A DNA stretch of 12,214 nucleotides from the NCBI GenBank assembly GCA_903872555.1, contig CAIQLE010000021.1, positions 1 to 12,214 of the forward strand, read 5' to 3'. Every line of letters starts with the position of its first letter. The stretch's first letter is position 1. Shown in pieces: positions 1 through 6,808 of this stretch. The translations under genes and the position numbers were made by a program. Below the pieces are notes generated by a model. It did no database searches and had not been told where the DNA came from. It saw nothing but the letters and a program-made list of their open reading frames with translations. The stretch is from an uncultured bacterium. Lineage in GTDB: Bacteria; Pseudomonadota; Gammaproteobacteria; Burkholderiales; Burkholderiaceae_D.

Positions 1-124
1 AAAAAATATTTTAAAATCAATGGCTTGTATTCATTGTGCAGCGCATGATGACTTAACGCAAAATCAGGTGCACACTGCGTGCGCCTCACCAAAAAATCTG
101 TCGCCAGAAGAGCGAGAGGAGACA

Positions 125-160
125 AAAGCCCGCCACGCGCAAGTCTGGCGGGCTTTCCTT
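125..160 (+). terminator. Rho-independent-type terminator hairpin
   Basis: An 11-bp perfect stem (AAAGCCCGCCA, 125-135, with TGGCGGGCTTT, 146-156) encloses a 10-nt loop and runs into TTTCCTT. The stem is flanked by A on the left and T on the right, so it could work on both strands. It probably ends a gene lying left of the window; no coding sequence can be assigned in 1-124. Confidence 0.7.
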
Positions 161-162
161 TG

Positions 163-184
163 ATAGCCCGGACATAGCCCGGAC
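163..184. repeat. Exact tandem 11-bp direct repeat
   Basis: ATAGCCCGGAC occurs twice head-to-tail (163-173 and 174-184) with no mismatch. It lies just after the first terminator. The 11-bp period is about one helical turn, but there are only two copies and no recognised protein site, so its role is unknown. Confidence 0.6.
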
Positions 185-250
185 TGAGTCTGTTTACGAG
201 CCTATCGGTGTACTTGTCAATTCGGGAATTATTCCGATCAACATAAGGTC

Positions 251-403
251 TGATGCCTGATCATAAGTCTGGCTTATATCAGGCATCACAAATGGAAAGC
301 AGACGGCAGTATGCGCGGTTGATATAGTTCAACCCGTCTCCTCCAGCCTTCCAAAAAGGATGGATTTAAACCCGATAAGCCCAGTGCTGGTCGGGTTTTT
401 TTT
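251..403 (+). ncRNA. Candidate structured RNA ending in a terminator
   Basis: Three strong hairpins follow each other with no gene present. The first (251-288) has a 10-bp perfect stem, TGATGCCTGA with TCAGGCATCA, continued by a 5-bp inner stem ATAAG/CTTAT. The second (301-339) pairs AGACG with CGTCT and inner GGTTGA with TCAACC. The third is the U-run terminator at 368-403. This order is what a trans-acting small RNA or a long 3' UTR would show. No convincing sigma-70 promoter was found upstream, and the sequence matches no RNA family that I recognise. It could instead be the tail of an upstream transcript. Confidence 0.3.
368..403 (+). terminator. Rho-independent terminator
   Basis: The outer stem AAACCCGA (368-375) pairs with TCGGGTTT (391-398). 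The inner CCAG/CTGG (381-384, 387-390) can extend it, and a run of eight T follows (396-403). This is a classical intrinsic terminator. No coding region leads into it, so it ends either an RNA gene or a transcript that begins further left. Confidence 0.75.
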
Positions 404-417
404 GCCATTTTTCAGCC

Positions 418-530
418 TTGTCCACTGATTGTCCTGATTTTCATCAAACAGATATTTCTCATGAAAATCAATCAGTTAAGAAATATTTCGGCCGCTTATC
501 TACAGACTTATCCACGGAATCTGTGAACAA
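418..530. other. Cluster of DnaA-box-like 9-mers
   Basis: Four 9-mers resemble the DnaA box TTATCCACA: TTGTCCACT (418-426, +, two mismatches), TTATCTACA (496-504, +, one mismatch), TTATCCACG (508-516, +, one mismatch) and TTGTTCACA (522-530, -, two mismatches). The middle two are in the same orientation at a 12-bp start-to-start distance. The cluster lies in a gene-free stretch, but no dnaA, gidA, rpmH or repA gene is nearby. It could be a DnaA-titration or DnaA-regulated site, or chance. Confidence 0.35.
434..471. promoter_or_regulatory. FNR/Anr-like boxes in a 10-bp inverted repeat
   Basis: CTGAT-TTTC-ATCAA (434-447) matches the FNR/Anr consensus TTGAT-N4-ATCAA at 9 of 10 positions. A second site, CTCAT-GAAA-ATCAA (458-471), matches 8 of 10. 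The two overlap the arms of a perfect inverted repeat, TGATTTTCAT (435-444) and ATGAAAATCA (461-470). Universal stress genes in proteobacteria are often induced by oxygen limitation through FNR-family regulators, which fits the next gene. A matching -10 element at class II distance was not found. Confidence 0.45.
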
Positions 531-540
531 CAAAACTGGC

Positions 541-567
541 TTGCCGGGAGCCTCATGGTCGTATACT
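541..567 (+). promoter_or_regulatory. Possible sigma-70 promoter of the stress gene
   Basis: TATACT (562-567) is a 5/6 match to the -10 box and lies 28 nt before the ATG. TTGCCG (541-546) is only a fair -35 box at a short 15-bp spacing, so an activator may be needed. Transcription would begin near 574, leaving a leader of about 22 nt that contains the Shine-Dalgarno sequence. Confidence 0.35.
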
Positions 568-595
568 TGGCCGTGAATTGATTCAGGAGGCTTCC

Positions 596-1066
596 ATGTA
601 CAAGAATATTTTGGTCGCTTATAACGGCACGCCGGAAAGTCAGGTCGCTTTGCAAGAGTGTCTGAAGCTCTCGCCTCAGGTATCAAGCTCAGTGCATCTG
701 CTGGCAGTGGTCAGCCCGCCGCCCTATCTGCTGGTAGGGGAATTCGCGGCGGCAGCCGTATTGAGTGTGGAAGAAGGTCTGGAGGCAGAGAAGCAGACCA
801 TGTCTGCCGAACTGGAAGCCGGCGCAGCCTTGTTGAGAGCCGCCGGACTGACAGTCACAGCCCATCTGGAAGTGGGTGAGCCAGTGAATGTGATCGAGGA
901 GCTAGCCACTGAGTTACAGGTAGAGCTCGTGATCGTAGGTCATTCCAGACAAAAACCACTGGCGCTGCGTTGGTGGCGGGGCAGCACTGACACCCTCTTA
1001 GTTGAGAAACTGCGCTGTAGCTTGCTGGTCGCTTCAGAACCCGTGCCAGCCGGTCGCAGCCGCTAA
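596..1066 (+). CDS. Universal stress protein (UspA family)
   Basis: This 156-residue protein is a single UspA domain of normal length. Its N-terminal strand MYKNILVAYNGTPES has the usual ILVAxDGS pattern, and the C-terminal strand VELVIVGHS is followed by RGST. Proteins of this family are small cytoplasmic alpha/beta proteins that help cells survive stress or growth arrest; many bind ATP. Here the usual N-terminal Asp is Asn10. The ATP-loop G-x2-G-x9-G-S/T reads G115-HS-R118, then G129-S130 after ten residues, so ATP binding may be weakened. The ATG at 596 is chosen because AGGAGG (585-590) lies five bases ahead; an in-frame TTG at 578 would precede that ribosome-binding site. The stop codon overlaps that of the convergent downstream gene. 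FNR-like boxes upstream suggest induction at low oxygen. Confidence 0.88.
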   Translation: MYKNILVAYNGTPESQVALQECLKLSPQVSSSVHLLAVVSPPPYLLVGEFAAAAVLSVEEGLEAEKQTMSAELEAGAALLRAAGLTVTAHLEVGEPVNVIEELATELQVELVIVGHSRQKPLALRWWRGSTDTLLVEKLRCSLLVASEPVPAGRSR

Positions 1067-2181
1067 GGCGGCGCTGTTTTGAGGGGGCCTAAGCATGCCT
1101 CCCATGCGTGTCTGGCAATTCGAATTATTCTGCCCACAGACATCATCGCCAGTGCACGCCATGAGGCCGGGTGCTTATTCATATCTTCCTCCAGCCTCAC
1201 ACGGCAACGGTAAAGCAGAGCCTGCGCAGCACGCTGTGTGATAGCTGCTGCATCGAGACATAAAGATAGCCTGTCACGATAGAGTGTGAGGTGATGCAGC
1301 TCGACTCGCTCGGCAAGGCTGGCATGTTTGCTGGCATAGTGCCCACCCAGTAAATGGAAGCGACGGGCACCCATGCGTATCGCAGCCAGTATCATGAGGT
1401 GACGGCTGAGATTGCCCATGCTCAGGCTGTCGCAGGCAATATCGTGGGCATTCACCAATGAATAGATATCATCGCCAAAGCGACAGGCGAGCGTGCCTGC
1501 ACATAGCTGCCCGTGCAGACTGATGACACTGACTATGCCGCGTTGGCGCAGCAGACTGATGAGGTGCATGCTGGCAGCTTGATCGAGGGCTGAACACCGC
1601 TGCTTGTGGGCCATGCGGGCGTGATTGAATTCTATTATGCGTTCAATCAGCGATACATTTGCATCAGCACCATCCATTAATTGCTGTTCCAGACCTGCGG
1701 CACGCGCCCTATGGCGGCGCAAGGATTTGCGTGTGGCTTTACCCAAGCGTGACATGTAGTCAGCTTCATGTTCGGGCAAATCGATCACCATATCCTCAGT
1801 GCAGACAAATCGAAGTGCAGCCCGTTGAGGTATGGTCTCGGCGATGCTGATTGCGTGGAAGTGGATCTGGTCGACGCCAGGATAATCTTGAAATATTACC
1901 GAAGCAAAGCGCTCTGCTTCAGTCCGATTTATATGCATGCCTTCATTCAGCACGCGCAGCGAGCGGCCGGCTATTCTGAACAGGAACAGGGCAGAGAGGC
2001 GACCTGCCTGCCTTGCGACATACGTGCTGACCTGCTTAAGGTCTGATGCACGTAATTGAGGCAAAGAGGCGTACAGACTACCGTAGAGCGATTCCAGCGC
2101 AGGTTCTGCAAATGCCGGGACGTGTTCAACGTAAATCAGTTTTTCACTGTCCTCTGCCGGTACGCTTGCATGCTGAAACAA
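1063..2181 (-). CDS. GNAT-fold acyltransferase, BioF2-like/CelD type
   Basis: The protein has about 372 residues. The middle carries the basic helix around residues 147-160 (GKATRKSLRRHRAR) typical of BioF2-like (Acetyltransf_6/FemAB-related) proteins. It then has the core GQLCAGTLACRFGDDIYSLVNAHD near 224-247 and GARRFHLLGGHYASK near 271-285, the family's late G-x-x-x-x-x-L-x-G...K block. Such enzymes transfer acyl or aminoacyl groups and are often linked to exopolysaccharide or envelope synthesis; the substrate here is unknown. An upstream in-frame GTG (2188-2190) overlaps the Shine-Dalgarno GGAGG (2190-2194, minus strand), so the TTG at 2179-2181, eight bases after it, is the better start. 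No signal peptide or membrane segment is obvious. The gene is alone on its strand and ends tail-to-tail with the stress gene. Confidence 0.75.
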   Translation of the reverse strand: MFQHASVPAEDSEKLIYVEHVPAFAEPALESLYGSLYASLPQLRASDLKQVSTYVARQAGRLSALFLFRIAGRSLRVLNEGMHINRTEAERFASVIFQDYPGVDQIHFHAISIAETIPQRAALRFVCTEDMVIDLPEHEADYMSRLGKATRKSLRRHRARAAGLEQQLMDGADANVSLIERIIEFNHARMAHKQRCSALDQAASMHLISLLRQRGIVSVISLHGQLCAGTLACRFGDDIYSLVNAHDIACDSLSMGNLSRHLMILAAIRMGARRFHLLGGHYASKHASLAERVELHHLTLYRDRLSLCLDAAAITQRAAQALLYRCRVRLEEDMNKHPASWRALAMMSVGRIIRIARHAWEACLGPLKTAPP

Positions 2182-2219
2182 AACACTCACCTCCTATAGA
2201 CCTTGCCCATTGGATGAAC

Positions 2220-2248
2220 TTGACGTGCGAAGTTCAGCGACATATTGT
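2220..2248 (+). promoter_or_regulatory. Possible sigma-70 promoter upstream of prfC
   Basis: TTGACG (2220-2225, 5/6) and TATTGT (2243-2248, 4/6) are separated by exactly 17 bp in the gap between the divergent acyltransferase gene and prfC. It would give a leader of almost 200 nt before prfC. The rest of the 2182-2450 gap holds no terminator or further gene that I can support. Confidence 0.35.
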
Positions 2249-2450
2249 TTTTCTACGTGCATCTCAATGGATGGAACCCGGAACATCTCATGCGCGCGCA
2301 GGACTTTCCCTTCGCTACGAGAGTAATTATGAGGTCAACAGGTGATGGAAATTCTGGCTGATGTATGCTGCCGAATTGGCAAAAGCGGCTTACCGGTTAG
2401 ACTAGTGAGCCCAAAGACTATAGACTCTTGAACTTTTTCCCCCGCCCGCC

Positions 2451-4115
2451 ATGGTCAGCAATACCGAATCTCCTCACACTGATGACAACAGCGCTCCTGT
2501 TCCGCGCTCCGTGCCACGCGAACAAATTGCGCGTGAAGTGGCGCGTCGCCGCACCTTTGGCATCATTTCTCACCCCGATGCGGGTAAGACCACGCTGACT
2601 GAAAAACTGCTGCTGTTCTCTGGCGCGATTCAGCTCGCCGGCACCGTCAAGGCCAGAAAGAGTGGCCGTCATGCCACTTCAGACTGGATGGAGATTGAAA
2701 AGCAGCGCGGCATTTCGGTCGCCAGCTCGGTCATGCAGTTTGAATACCGTGACCACGTAGTCAACCTGCTGGATACGCCGGGACACCAGGATTTTTCAGA
2801 AGATACCTACCGCGTTCTGACGGCGGTTGACTCGGCACTGATGGTGATTGATGCAGCCAAGGGTGTGGAGGCGCAGACCATCAAGCTCCTGAACGTCTGC
2901 CGCATGCGTAATACACCCATCATTACCTTCATGAACAAGATGGACCGCGAGACGCGTGATCCACTGGAATTGCTGGATGAGCTGGAATCTGTACTAGAGA
3001 TTCAATGCGCACCGGTGACCTGGCCAATTGGCATGGGCAAAACTTTCCGTGGTGTGTATCACTTGCTGCGCGATGAGATCATGCTGTTCGCACCAGGTAA
3101 TGAAAAAGCGGATCAGACCTTCGAAGTATTAAAGGGCATCGATAATCCGCGTCTGGCAGAAATGTTTCCGCTGGAGATAGAGCAGCTGAAGATGGAAGTC
3201 GAGTTGGTGCATGGCGCATCGCATCCCTTCGAACTGGATGCTTTTTTATCGGGTAAACAGACGCCGGTATTTTTTGGTTCAGCCATTAATAATTTTGGTG
3301 TGCGTGAAATTCTTGATGCCTTATTGGATTGGGCTCAGCCACCGCGTGACAGGGATGCCACTGTTCGCACAGTTCAACCCGACGAGCAGCCATTTACTGG
3401 TTTTGTGTTCAAGATTCAGGCCAATATGGATCCGGCACATCGTGACCGCATTGCTTTCTTGCGTGTGTGCTCAGGACGGTTTGAGCGCGGTATGAAAGTA
3501 AAGCATTTGCGTTTGAATCGCGAGATCAAAGTTTCTTCCGTCGTGACCTTCATGGCTTCATCGCGTGAGCAGGTAGAGGAAGCTTATGCGGGCGATATTA
3601 TCGGTCTGCCGAATCACGGCAATATGCAGATTGGCGACAGTTTCTCTGAAGGCGAGCCCTTGCAATTTACGGGCATTCCTTATTTCGCTCCCGATTTTTT
3701 CCGCTCAGTGCGTATTCGTAATCCACTCAAGATCAAACAATTGCATAAAGGTCTGCAGCAGCTCGGTGAAGAGGGGGCGGTACAGGTCTTCAAGCCAGTC
3801 AATGGCGGAGACTTGGTTTTGGGTGCGGTAGGCGTCTTGCAGTTTGAGGTTGTGGCCAGCCGCCTGATGAATGAATATGGTGTTGATGCTGTCTTTGAAG
3901 GAACCAGCATCAATAGCGCGCGCTGGGTATCCTGCGATGACAAGCGCATGATGGCTGACTTTGAAAATTCATCTGCCGGTGCCAATCTGTCGCATGATGC
4001 GGCAGGCAATCTCGCTTATCTCGCCAGCTCTGGCGTTAATCTTAAGCTCACACAAGAGCGTTGGCCCGGTGTGACTTTTCATGCCACCCGCGAGCACGCA
4101 GTCAAGGTAGGTTGA
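2451..4115 (+). CDS. prfC: Peptide chain release factor 3 (RF3)
   Basis: RF3 is a translational GTPase that removes RF1/RF2 from the ribosome after peptide release. The 554-residue protein has all GTPase motifs: G1 HPDAGKTT (41-48, Lys46), switch I region with EKQRGISV (83-90), G3 DTPGH (108-112) and G4 NKMD (162-165). These are followed by the domain II segment [19 protein letters not shown] and a C-terminal domain with [10 protein letters not shown] and [11 protein letters not shown], both typical of RF3 rather than EF-G. It is some 20 residues longer than E. coli RF3 because of a polar N-terminal tail before the conserved VARRRTF. The ATG at 2451 has no clear Shine-Dalgarno sequence (the bases before it are C-rich), so a start slightly downstream cannot be excluded. 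It appears to be monocistronic. Confidence 0.96.
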   Translation: MVSNTESPHTDDNSAPVPRSVPREQIAREVARRRTFGIISHPDAGKTTLTEKLLLFSGAIQLAGTVKARKSGRHATSDWMEIEKQRGISVASSVMQFEYRDHVVNLLDTPGHQDFSEDTYRVLTAVDSALMVIDAAKGVEAQTIKLLNVCRMRNTPIITFMNKMDRETRDPLELLDELESVLEIQCAPVTWPIGMGKTFRGVYHLLRDEIMLFAPGNEKADQTFEVLKGIDNPRLAEMFPLEIEQLKMEVELVHGASHPFELDAFLSGKQTPVFFGSAINNFGVREILDALLDWAQPPRDRDATVRTVQPDEQPFTGFVFKIQANMDPAHRDRIAFLRVCSGRFERGMKVKHLRLNREIKVSSVVTFMASSREQVEEAYAGDIIGLPNHGNMQIGDSFSEGEPLQFTGIPYFAPDFFRSVRIRNPLKIKQLHKGLQQLGEEGAVQVFKPVNGGDLVLGAVGVLQFEVVASRLMNEYGVDAVFEGTSINSARWVSCDDKRMMADFENSSAGANLSHDAAGNLAYLASSGVNLKLTQERWPGVTFHATREHAVKVG

Positions 4116-4138
4116 ACAAGTAATTTTTGCGCAGGCTC

Positions 4139-4160
4139 AAGCAGCTGGCTTTGCTTTTTT
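4139..4160 (+). terminator. Weak terminator after prfC
   Basis: AAGCA (4139-4143) can pair with TGCTT (4152-4156), followed by T to 4160. The stem is short and the loop is 8 nt, so termination may be inefficient. It lies 24 nt after the prfC stop. Confidence 0.35.
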
Positions 4161-4177
4161 CATAAACTGGTCTCCTC

Positions 4178-4255
4178 GTACGGAACTCTCCGTACCTTGT
4201 ATCCCCTGACGATGATTGCCAACACAATCGGTGCAGGGGATTGATCCGTTTTTTT
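4178..4255 (+). promoter_or_regulatory. Structured leader of the hemerythrin-like gene
   Basis: The gap before the next gene holds two perfect hairpins. GTACGGA (4178-4184) pairs with TCCGTAC (4189-4195) across a 4-nt loop. ATCCCCTG (4201-4208) pairs with CAGGGGAT (4234-4241), with inner GATTG/CAATC (4214-4218, 4225-4229). Seven bases later comes a run of seven T (4249-4255), which ends only ten bases before the ATG. The arrangement resembles an attenuator or a cis-acting RNA switch: termination at the U-run would silence the gene. The ligand or trigger, if any, is unknown. It may instead be the main prfC terminator. Confidence 0.4.
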
Positions 4256-4265
4256 GGGAAAGACC

Positions 4266-4802
4266 ATGCTGACTGCCACTTACTCGATCGTGACGATCAA
4301 GCTTGAGCACAAAAAAGCACGCTGGACATTTTCTTCGATTCAGCAAGCCATTATGAACAGCATTCGCAATATCAAGAATGCGAGTGGTATGGATGTGGAA
4401 AATATACTGGAGCGGCTGTCCCAGTTTGAGCATTACTGTCATCAGCGCAAGATGGAAGTGTTCGTCATTCCTGCTGTGCGACGATTTACTCATGAGGCCG
4501 ATTCGCTGATCGATGAGCTTGAGAGCCTGAGTGCCAGCAGTCTGGCCATACTGCACTCATTGCAATCAAAGTTACGCGATGCTGTGCGTATAGGCGCGCT
4601 GGTAATTGAAGATTTTTGTGCTTCTCTGGAACAGTGCTGTGCCCATCTATTTCACCGACTGACGCGTGAAGAAGAATTGGTGCATATAGCGGAACGCGTC
4701 ATACCCAACGAAGCCTGGTTCGGTATCGCTGCCAGTTTTCTGTCGCAAGACGCAGCCAGGGACAAGCAGTTTGGCACCGCGTCTTTCGAGGAAGAGGAAT
4801 AA
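4266..4802 (+). CDS. Hemerythrin-like (HHE-type) four-helix protein
   Basis: This 178-residue, fully helical soluble protein has residues spaced like the iron ligands of hemerythrin HHE domains. These are LEH15KK in the first helix, FEH56YCH59 with KMEVFVIP (Glu64, before a Pro as in the family's KEExxLFP), His97 in the third helix, and H127LFH130 followed by REEE (135-137) and IPNEAW in the last. Family members bind a di-iron centre for oxygen or NO sensing, storage or stress defence. That role is inferred, and exact ligands cannot be assigned by eye. The ATG at 4266 is preferred to an in-frame TTG at 4254 that sits in the U-run; the ribosome-binding site is weak (GGGAAAG). The protein ends in an acidic FEEEE tail. 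The gene is likely controlled by the structured leader ahead of it. Confidence 0.6.
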   Translation: MLTATYSIVTIKLEHKKARWTFSSIQQAIMNSIRNIKNASGMDVENILERLSQFEHYCHQRKMEVFVIPAVRRFTHEADSLIDELESLSASSLAILHSLQSKLRDAVRIGALVIEDFCASLEQCCAHLFHRLTREEELVHIAERVIPNEAWFGIAASFLSQDAARDKQFGTASFEEEE

Positions 4803-4904
4803 GCGTGCCTCGGTAAGTCTCACGGCACTCAAGTAAATCATCATCGGACCAGGCGGCCAATTATCGTTTGCCTGTAATTTGCCAAAAGAACAATCTTTAC
4901 GTGC

Positions 4905-4950
4905 CGCATTAAATTGGTGCGATTAAAAGAAAATGCACTAAATTAGTGCT
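4905..4950. promoter_or_regulatory. Two NtrC-binding palindromes (glnA enhancer)
   Basis: CGCATTAAATTGGTGCG (4905-4921) and TGCACTAAATTAGTGCT (4934-4950) match the NtrC operator GCACY-N5-RGTGC. The second is a full dyad and the first has one weak half. Both have AAATT as the central five bases. Their centres are 29 bp apart and about 172 and 201 bp upstream of the predicted sigma-54 start, a normal enhancer position for cooperative NtrC binding and DNA looping. Confidence 0.8.
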
Positions 4951-5087
4951 ATTCAGTCCGGCCGCACTATTATTGCCCCGTCGCAGATTGCGCGGCTTAA
5001 AAGGCCGGCTTGCCCAATCCCTTGTTCCGACAGGGAAAATTCTCTGCCCACCGGCAGGGCCTTCCAAAGTCTGAAACCACTGGTTGA

Positions 5088-5103
5088 TGGCATGGAATCT
5101 GCT
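5088..5103 (+). promoter_or_regulatory. Sigma-54 promoter of glnA
   Basis: TGGCATGGAATCTGCT matches the -24/-12 consensus TGGCACG-N4-TTGCW with two mismatches. GG (5089-5090) and GC (5101-5102) are exactly ten bases apart. Transcription would start near 5114, giving a leader of about 123 nt. Together with the upstream NtrC palindromes this predicts nitrogen-limitation induction of glnA. Confidence 0.8.
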
Positions 5104-5141
5104 ATCATCCTGCGCTGAGTTCCAGTCGTATTGTCATTCCT

Positions 5142-5156
5142 CGCGCAGCATGCGCG
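5142..5156 (+). other. Hairpin in the glnA leader
   Basis: CGCGCA (5142-5147) pairs with TGCGCG (5151-5156) across a 3-nt loop, within the predicted 5' untranslated region and well upstream of the ribosome-binding site. No U-run follows, so it is not a terminator. It may stabilise the transcript. Confidence 0.4.
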
Positions 5157-5236
5157 TCTTGCTTGCGTCAAGTCGGCTCAATGGCATTACCCAAACAATT
5201 TTCACAACTTACTACGCATCTATCTAGGAGATTCAC

Positions 5237-6652
5237 ATGGCAAGGACGGCCGCAGATATCTTGAAAATGGTGAAAGACAACGAAGTTAAATTCGTTGATT
5301 TTCGTTTCGCGGACACACGTGGCAAAGAACAGCACGTGACAGTTCCCGTGTCCCATTTTGATATGGACAAATTTGAGTCCGGCCATGCCTTCGATGGCTC
5401 GTCGATCGCAGGCTGGAAGGGTATCGAAGCATCTGACATGTTGCTCATGCCTGATCCGAATACCGCCAATATCGACCCGTTCATGGAAGAGACCACACTG
5501 TTCATGCAGTGTGATGTCATCGAGCCGGGCGACGGCAAGGGCTATGACCGTGATCCACGTTCCATCGCTCAACGCGCTGAAGCGTATTTGAAATCCTCAG
5601 GTCTGGGCGACACTGCCTACTTTGGTCCTGAGCCTGAATTCTTCATTTTTGATGGTGTTCGCTGGAACGTCGATATGTCCGGTTGCTTCGTGAAGATTGA
5701 TTCCGAAGAAGCTTCCTGGAGCACAGGCGAGAAAATCGAAGGCGGCAACACTGGCCATCGTCCGACCGTCAAGGGCGGCTATTTCCCAGTGCCACCCGTC
5801 GACAGCTTCCAGGACATGCGTTCGGAAATGTGTCTGGTTCTTGAGTCGCTGGGCATTCCGGTTGAAGTGCACCACCACGAAGTGGCTGGCGCAGGCCAGA
5901 ATGAAATCGGCACCAAGTTCTCGACGCTGGTACAGCGCGCTGACTGGACTCAGGTTCTGAAATATGTGGTTCATAATGTGGCTCACACTTATGGCAAGAC
6001 AGCGACTTTCATGCCTAAGCCTATCGTTGGCGACAACGGTTCCGGCATGCACGTTCACCAGTCGGTCTGGAAAGATGGCAAAAACCTGTTCGCAGGCGAC
6101 GGCTACGCTGGTCTGTCTGAATTTGCTCTGTACTACATCGGCGGCATCATCAAGCACGCACGTGCCCTGAACGCCATCACCAACCCAGGTACCAACTCGT
6201 ACAAGCGTCTGGTTCCAGGCTTCGAGGCACCGGTCAAGCTGGCTTACTCGGCCCGTAACCGTTCGGCTTCGATCCGTATTCCACACGTTGCGAATCCTAA
6301 AGGTCGCCGTATCGAGACCCGTTTCCCTGATCCGCTGGCCAATCCTTACCTGTGCTTCTCAGCTCTGCTGATGGCGGGTCTGGACGGTGTGCATAACAAG
6401 ATCCATCCTGGCGAGGCAGCATCGAAAGATCTGTACCATCTGCCACCAGAGGAAGACGCAAAGATCCCAACCGTTTGTTCTTCACTGGAACAGGCGCTGG
6501 AATATCTGGACAAGGATCGCGAGTTCCTGACCCGCGGCGGCGTATTCAGCGACACCATGCTGGATGCCTACATAGAACTGAAAATGCAGGAAGTCACACG
6601 CTTCCGCATGACGACGCATCCGGTCGAGTTCGACATGTACTACTCGCTGTAA
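5237..6652 (+). CDS. glnA: Glutamine synthetase type I (GlnA)
   Basis: GlnA makes glutamine from glutamate, ammonia and ATP and is the main ammonium-assimilating enzyme; it forms a cytoplasmic dodecamer. The 471 residues have the beta-grasp signature DGSSIAGW (53-60), metal ligands in PEPEFF (Glu132, Glu134), the ATP-site stretch [16 protein letters not shown] (261-276), and NRSASIRIP (341-349) with the catalytic arginines. Tyr400 in [10 protein letters not shown] corresponds to the adenylylation site (Tyr397 in E. coli). The enzyme is therefore the GSI-beta form, turned off by GlnE adenylylation when nitrogen is plentiful. AGGAG (5226-5230) lies six bases before the ATG. The upstream sigma-54 promoter and NtrC sites, and ntrBC downstream, fit the classical Ntr circuit. 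A strong terminator follows the stop. Confidence 0.98.
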   Translation: MARTAADILKMVKDNEVKFVDFRFADTRGKEQHVTVPVSHFDMDKFESGHAFDGSSIAGWKGIEASDMLLMPDPNTANIDPFMEETTLFMQCDVIEPGDGKGYDRDPRSIAQRAEAYLKSSGLGDTAYFGPEPEFFIFDGVRWNVDMSGCFVKIDSEEASWSTGEKIEGGNTGHRPTVKGGYFPVPPVDSFQDMRSEMCLVLESLGIPVEVHHHEVAGAGQNEIGTKFSTLVQRADWTQVLKYVVHNVAHTYGKTATFMPKPIVGDNGSGMHVHQSVWKDGKNLFAGDGYAGLSEFALYYIGGIIKHARALNAITNPGTNSYKRLVPGFEAPVKLAYSARNRSASIRIPHVANPKGRRIETRFPDPLANPYLCFSALLMAGLDGVHNKIHPGEAASKDLYHLPPEEDAKIPTVCSSLEQALEYLDKDREFLTRGGVFSDTMLDAYIELKMQEVTRFRMTTHPVEFDMYYSL

Positions 6653-6675
6653 TCCGCAAACCGGAAATGCTTCAG

Positions 6676-6707
6676 AAACGGGGTGATGCAAATCACTCCG
6701 TTTTTTT
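6676..6707 (+). terminator. Terminator after glnA
   Basis: AAACGGGGTGA (6676-6686) pairs with TCACTCCGTTT (6693-6703) through 11 bp with one G-U pair and a 6-nt loop, followed by T to 6707. It lies 24 nt after the stop and should keep most glnA transcription out of the downstream genes. Confidence 0.85.
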
Positions 6708-6750
6708 GCTCAAAATGTTGTTTTAATGACAAATATAGTGCTTGGGTTTC

Positions 6751-6759
6751 TGGTATAAA
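6751..6759 (+). promoter_or_regulatory. Extended -10 promoter for the DUF4124-like gene
   Basis: TGGTATAAA carries a TGn extension plus TATAAA (5/6 of the -10 consensus), with no good -35 box upstream. It lies between the glnA terminator and the next gene; transcription would begin near 6766, about 43 nt before the ATG. This would make that gene independent of glnA. Confidence 0.4.
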
Positions 6760-6808
6760 AATGGCATCGACTCACTTTTAGGGTCACTTTTGCTGATGGG
6801 CTTACGCG

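Noticed and set aside
20..163. Short open frame starting ATGGCTTGT, 47 residues with CxxC
   Set aside because: It runs through the terminator hairpin at 125-160 and has no ribosome-binding site, so coding is unlikely.
270..285. Sigma-54-like GG-N10-GC within the first hairpin (TGGCTTATATCAGGCA)
   Set aside because: Only the GG/GC spacing and TGGC match. The bases belong to a hairpin stem, and no NtrC-type site is upstream.
317..345. Resemblance to the T-arm and 3' end of tmRNA (GTTCAACCC then CTCCTCCA)
   Set aside because: There is no acceptor stem partner, no tag reading frame and no CCA end, so the similarity is too weak to call tmRNA or an att site.
4137..4556. Antisense open frame across the leader and the hemerythrin-like gene
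   Set aside because: It has no homologous character, and the sense frame shows family-like ligand spacing. It is treated as a shadow.
5597..6286. Long antisense open frame across glnA (229 residues)
   Set aside because: It is a shadow of the highly biased glnA codons. It has no recognisable domain or ribosome-binding site.
6726..6742. Possible NtrC half-site before the DUF4124-like gene (AGTGC)
   Set aside because: The left half does not match GCACY, so a dyad is not supported.
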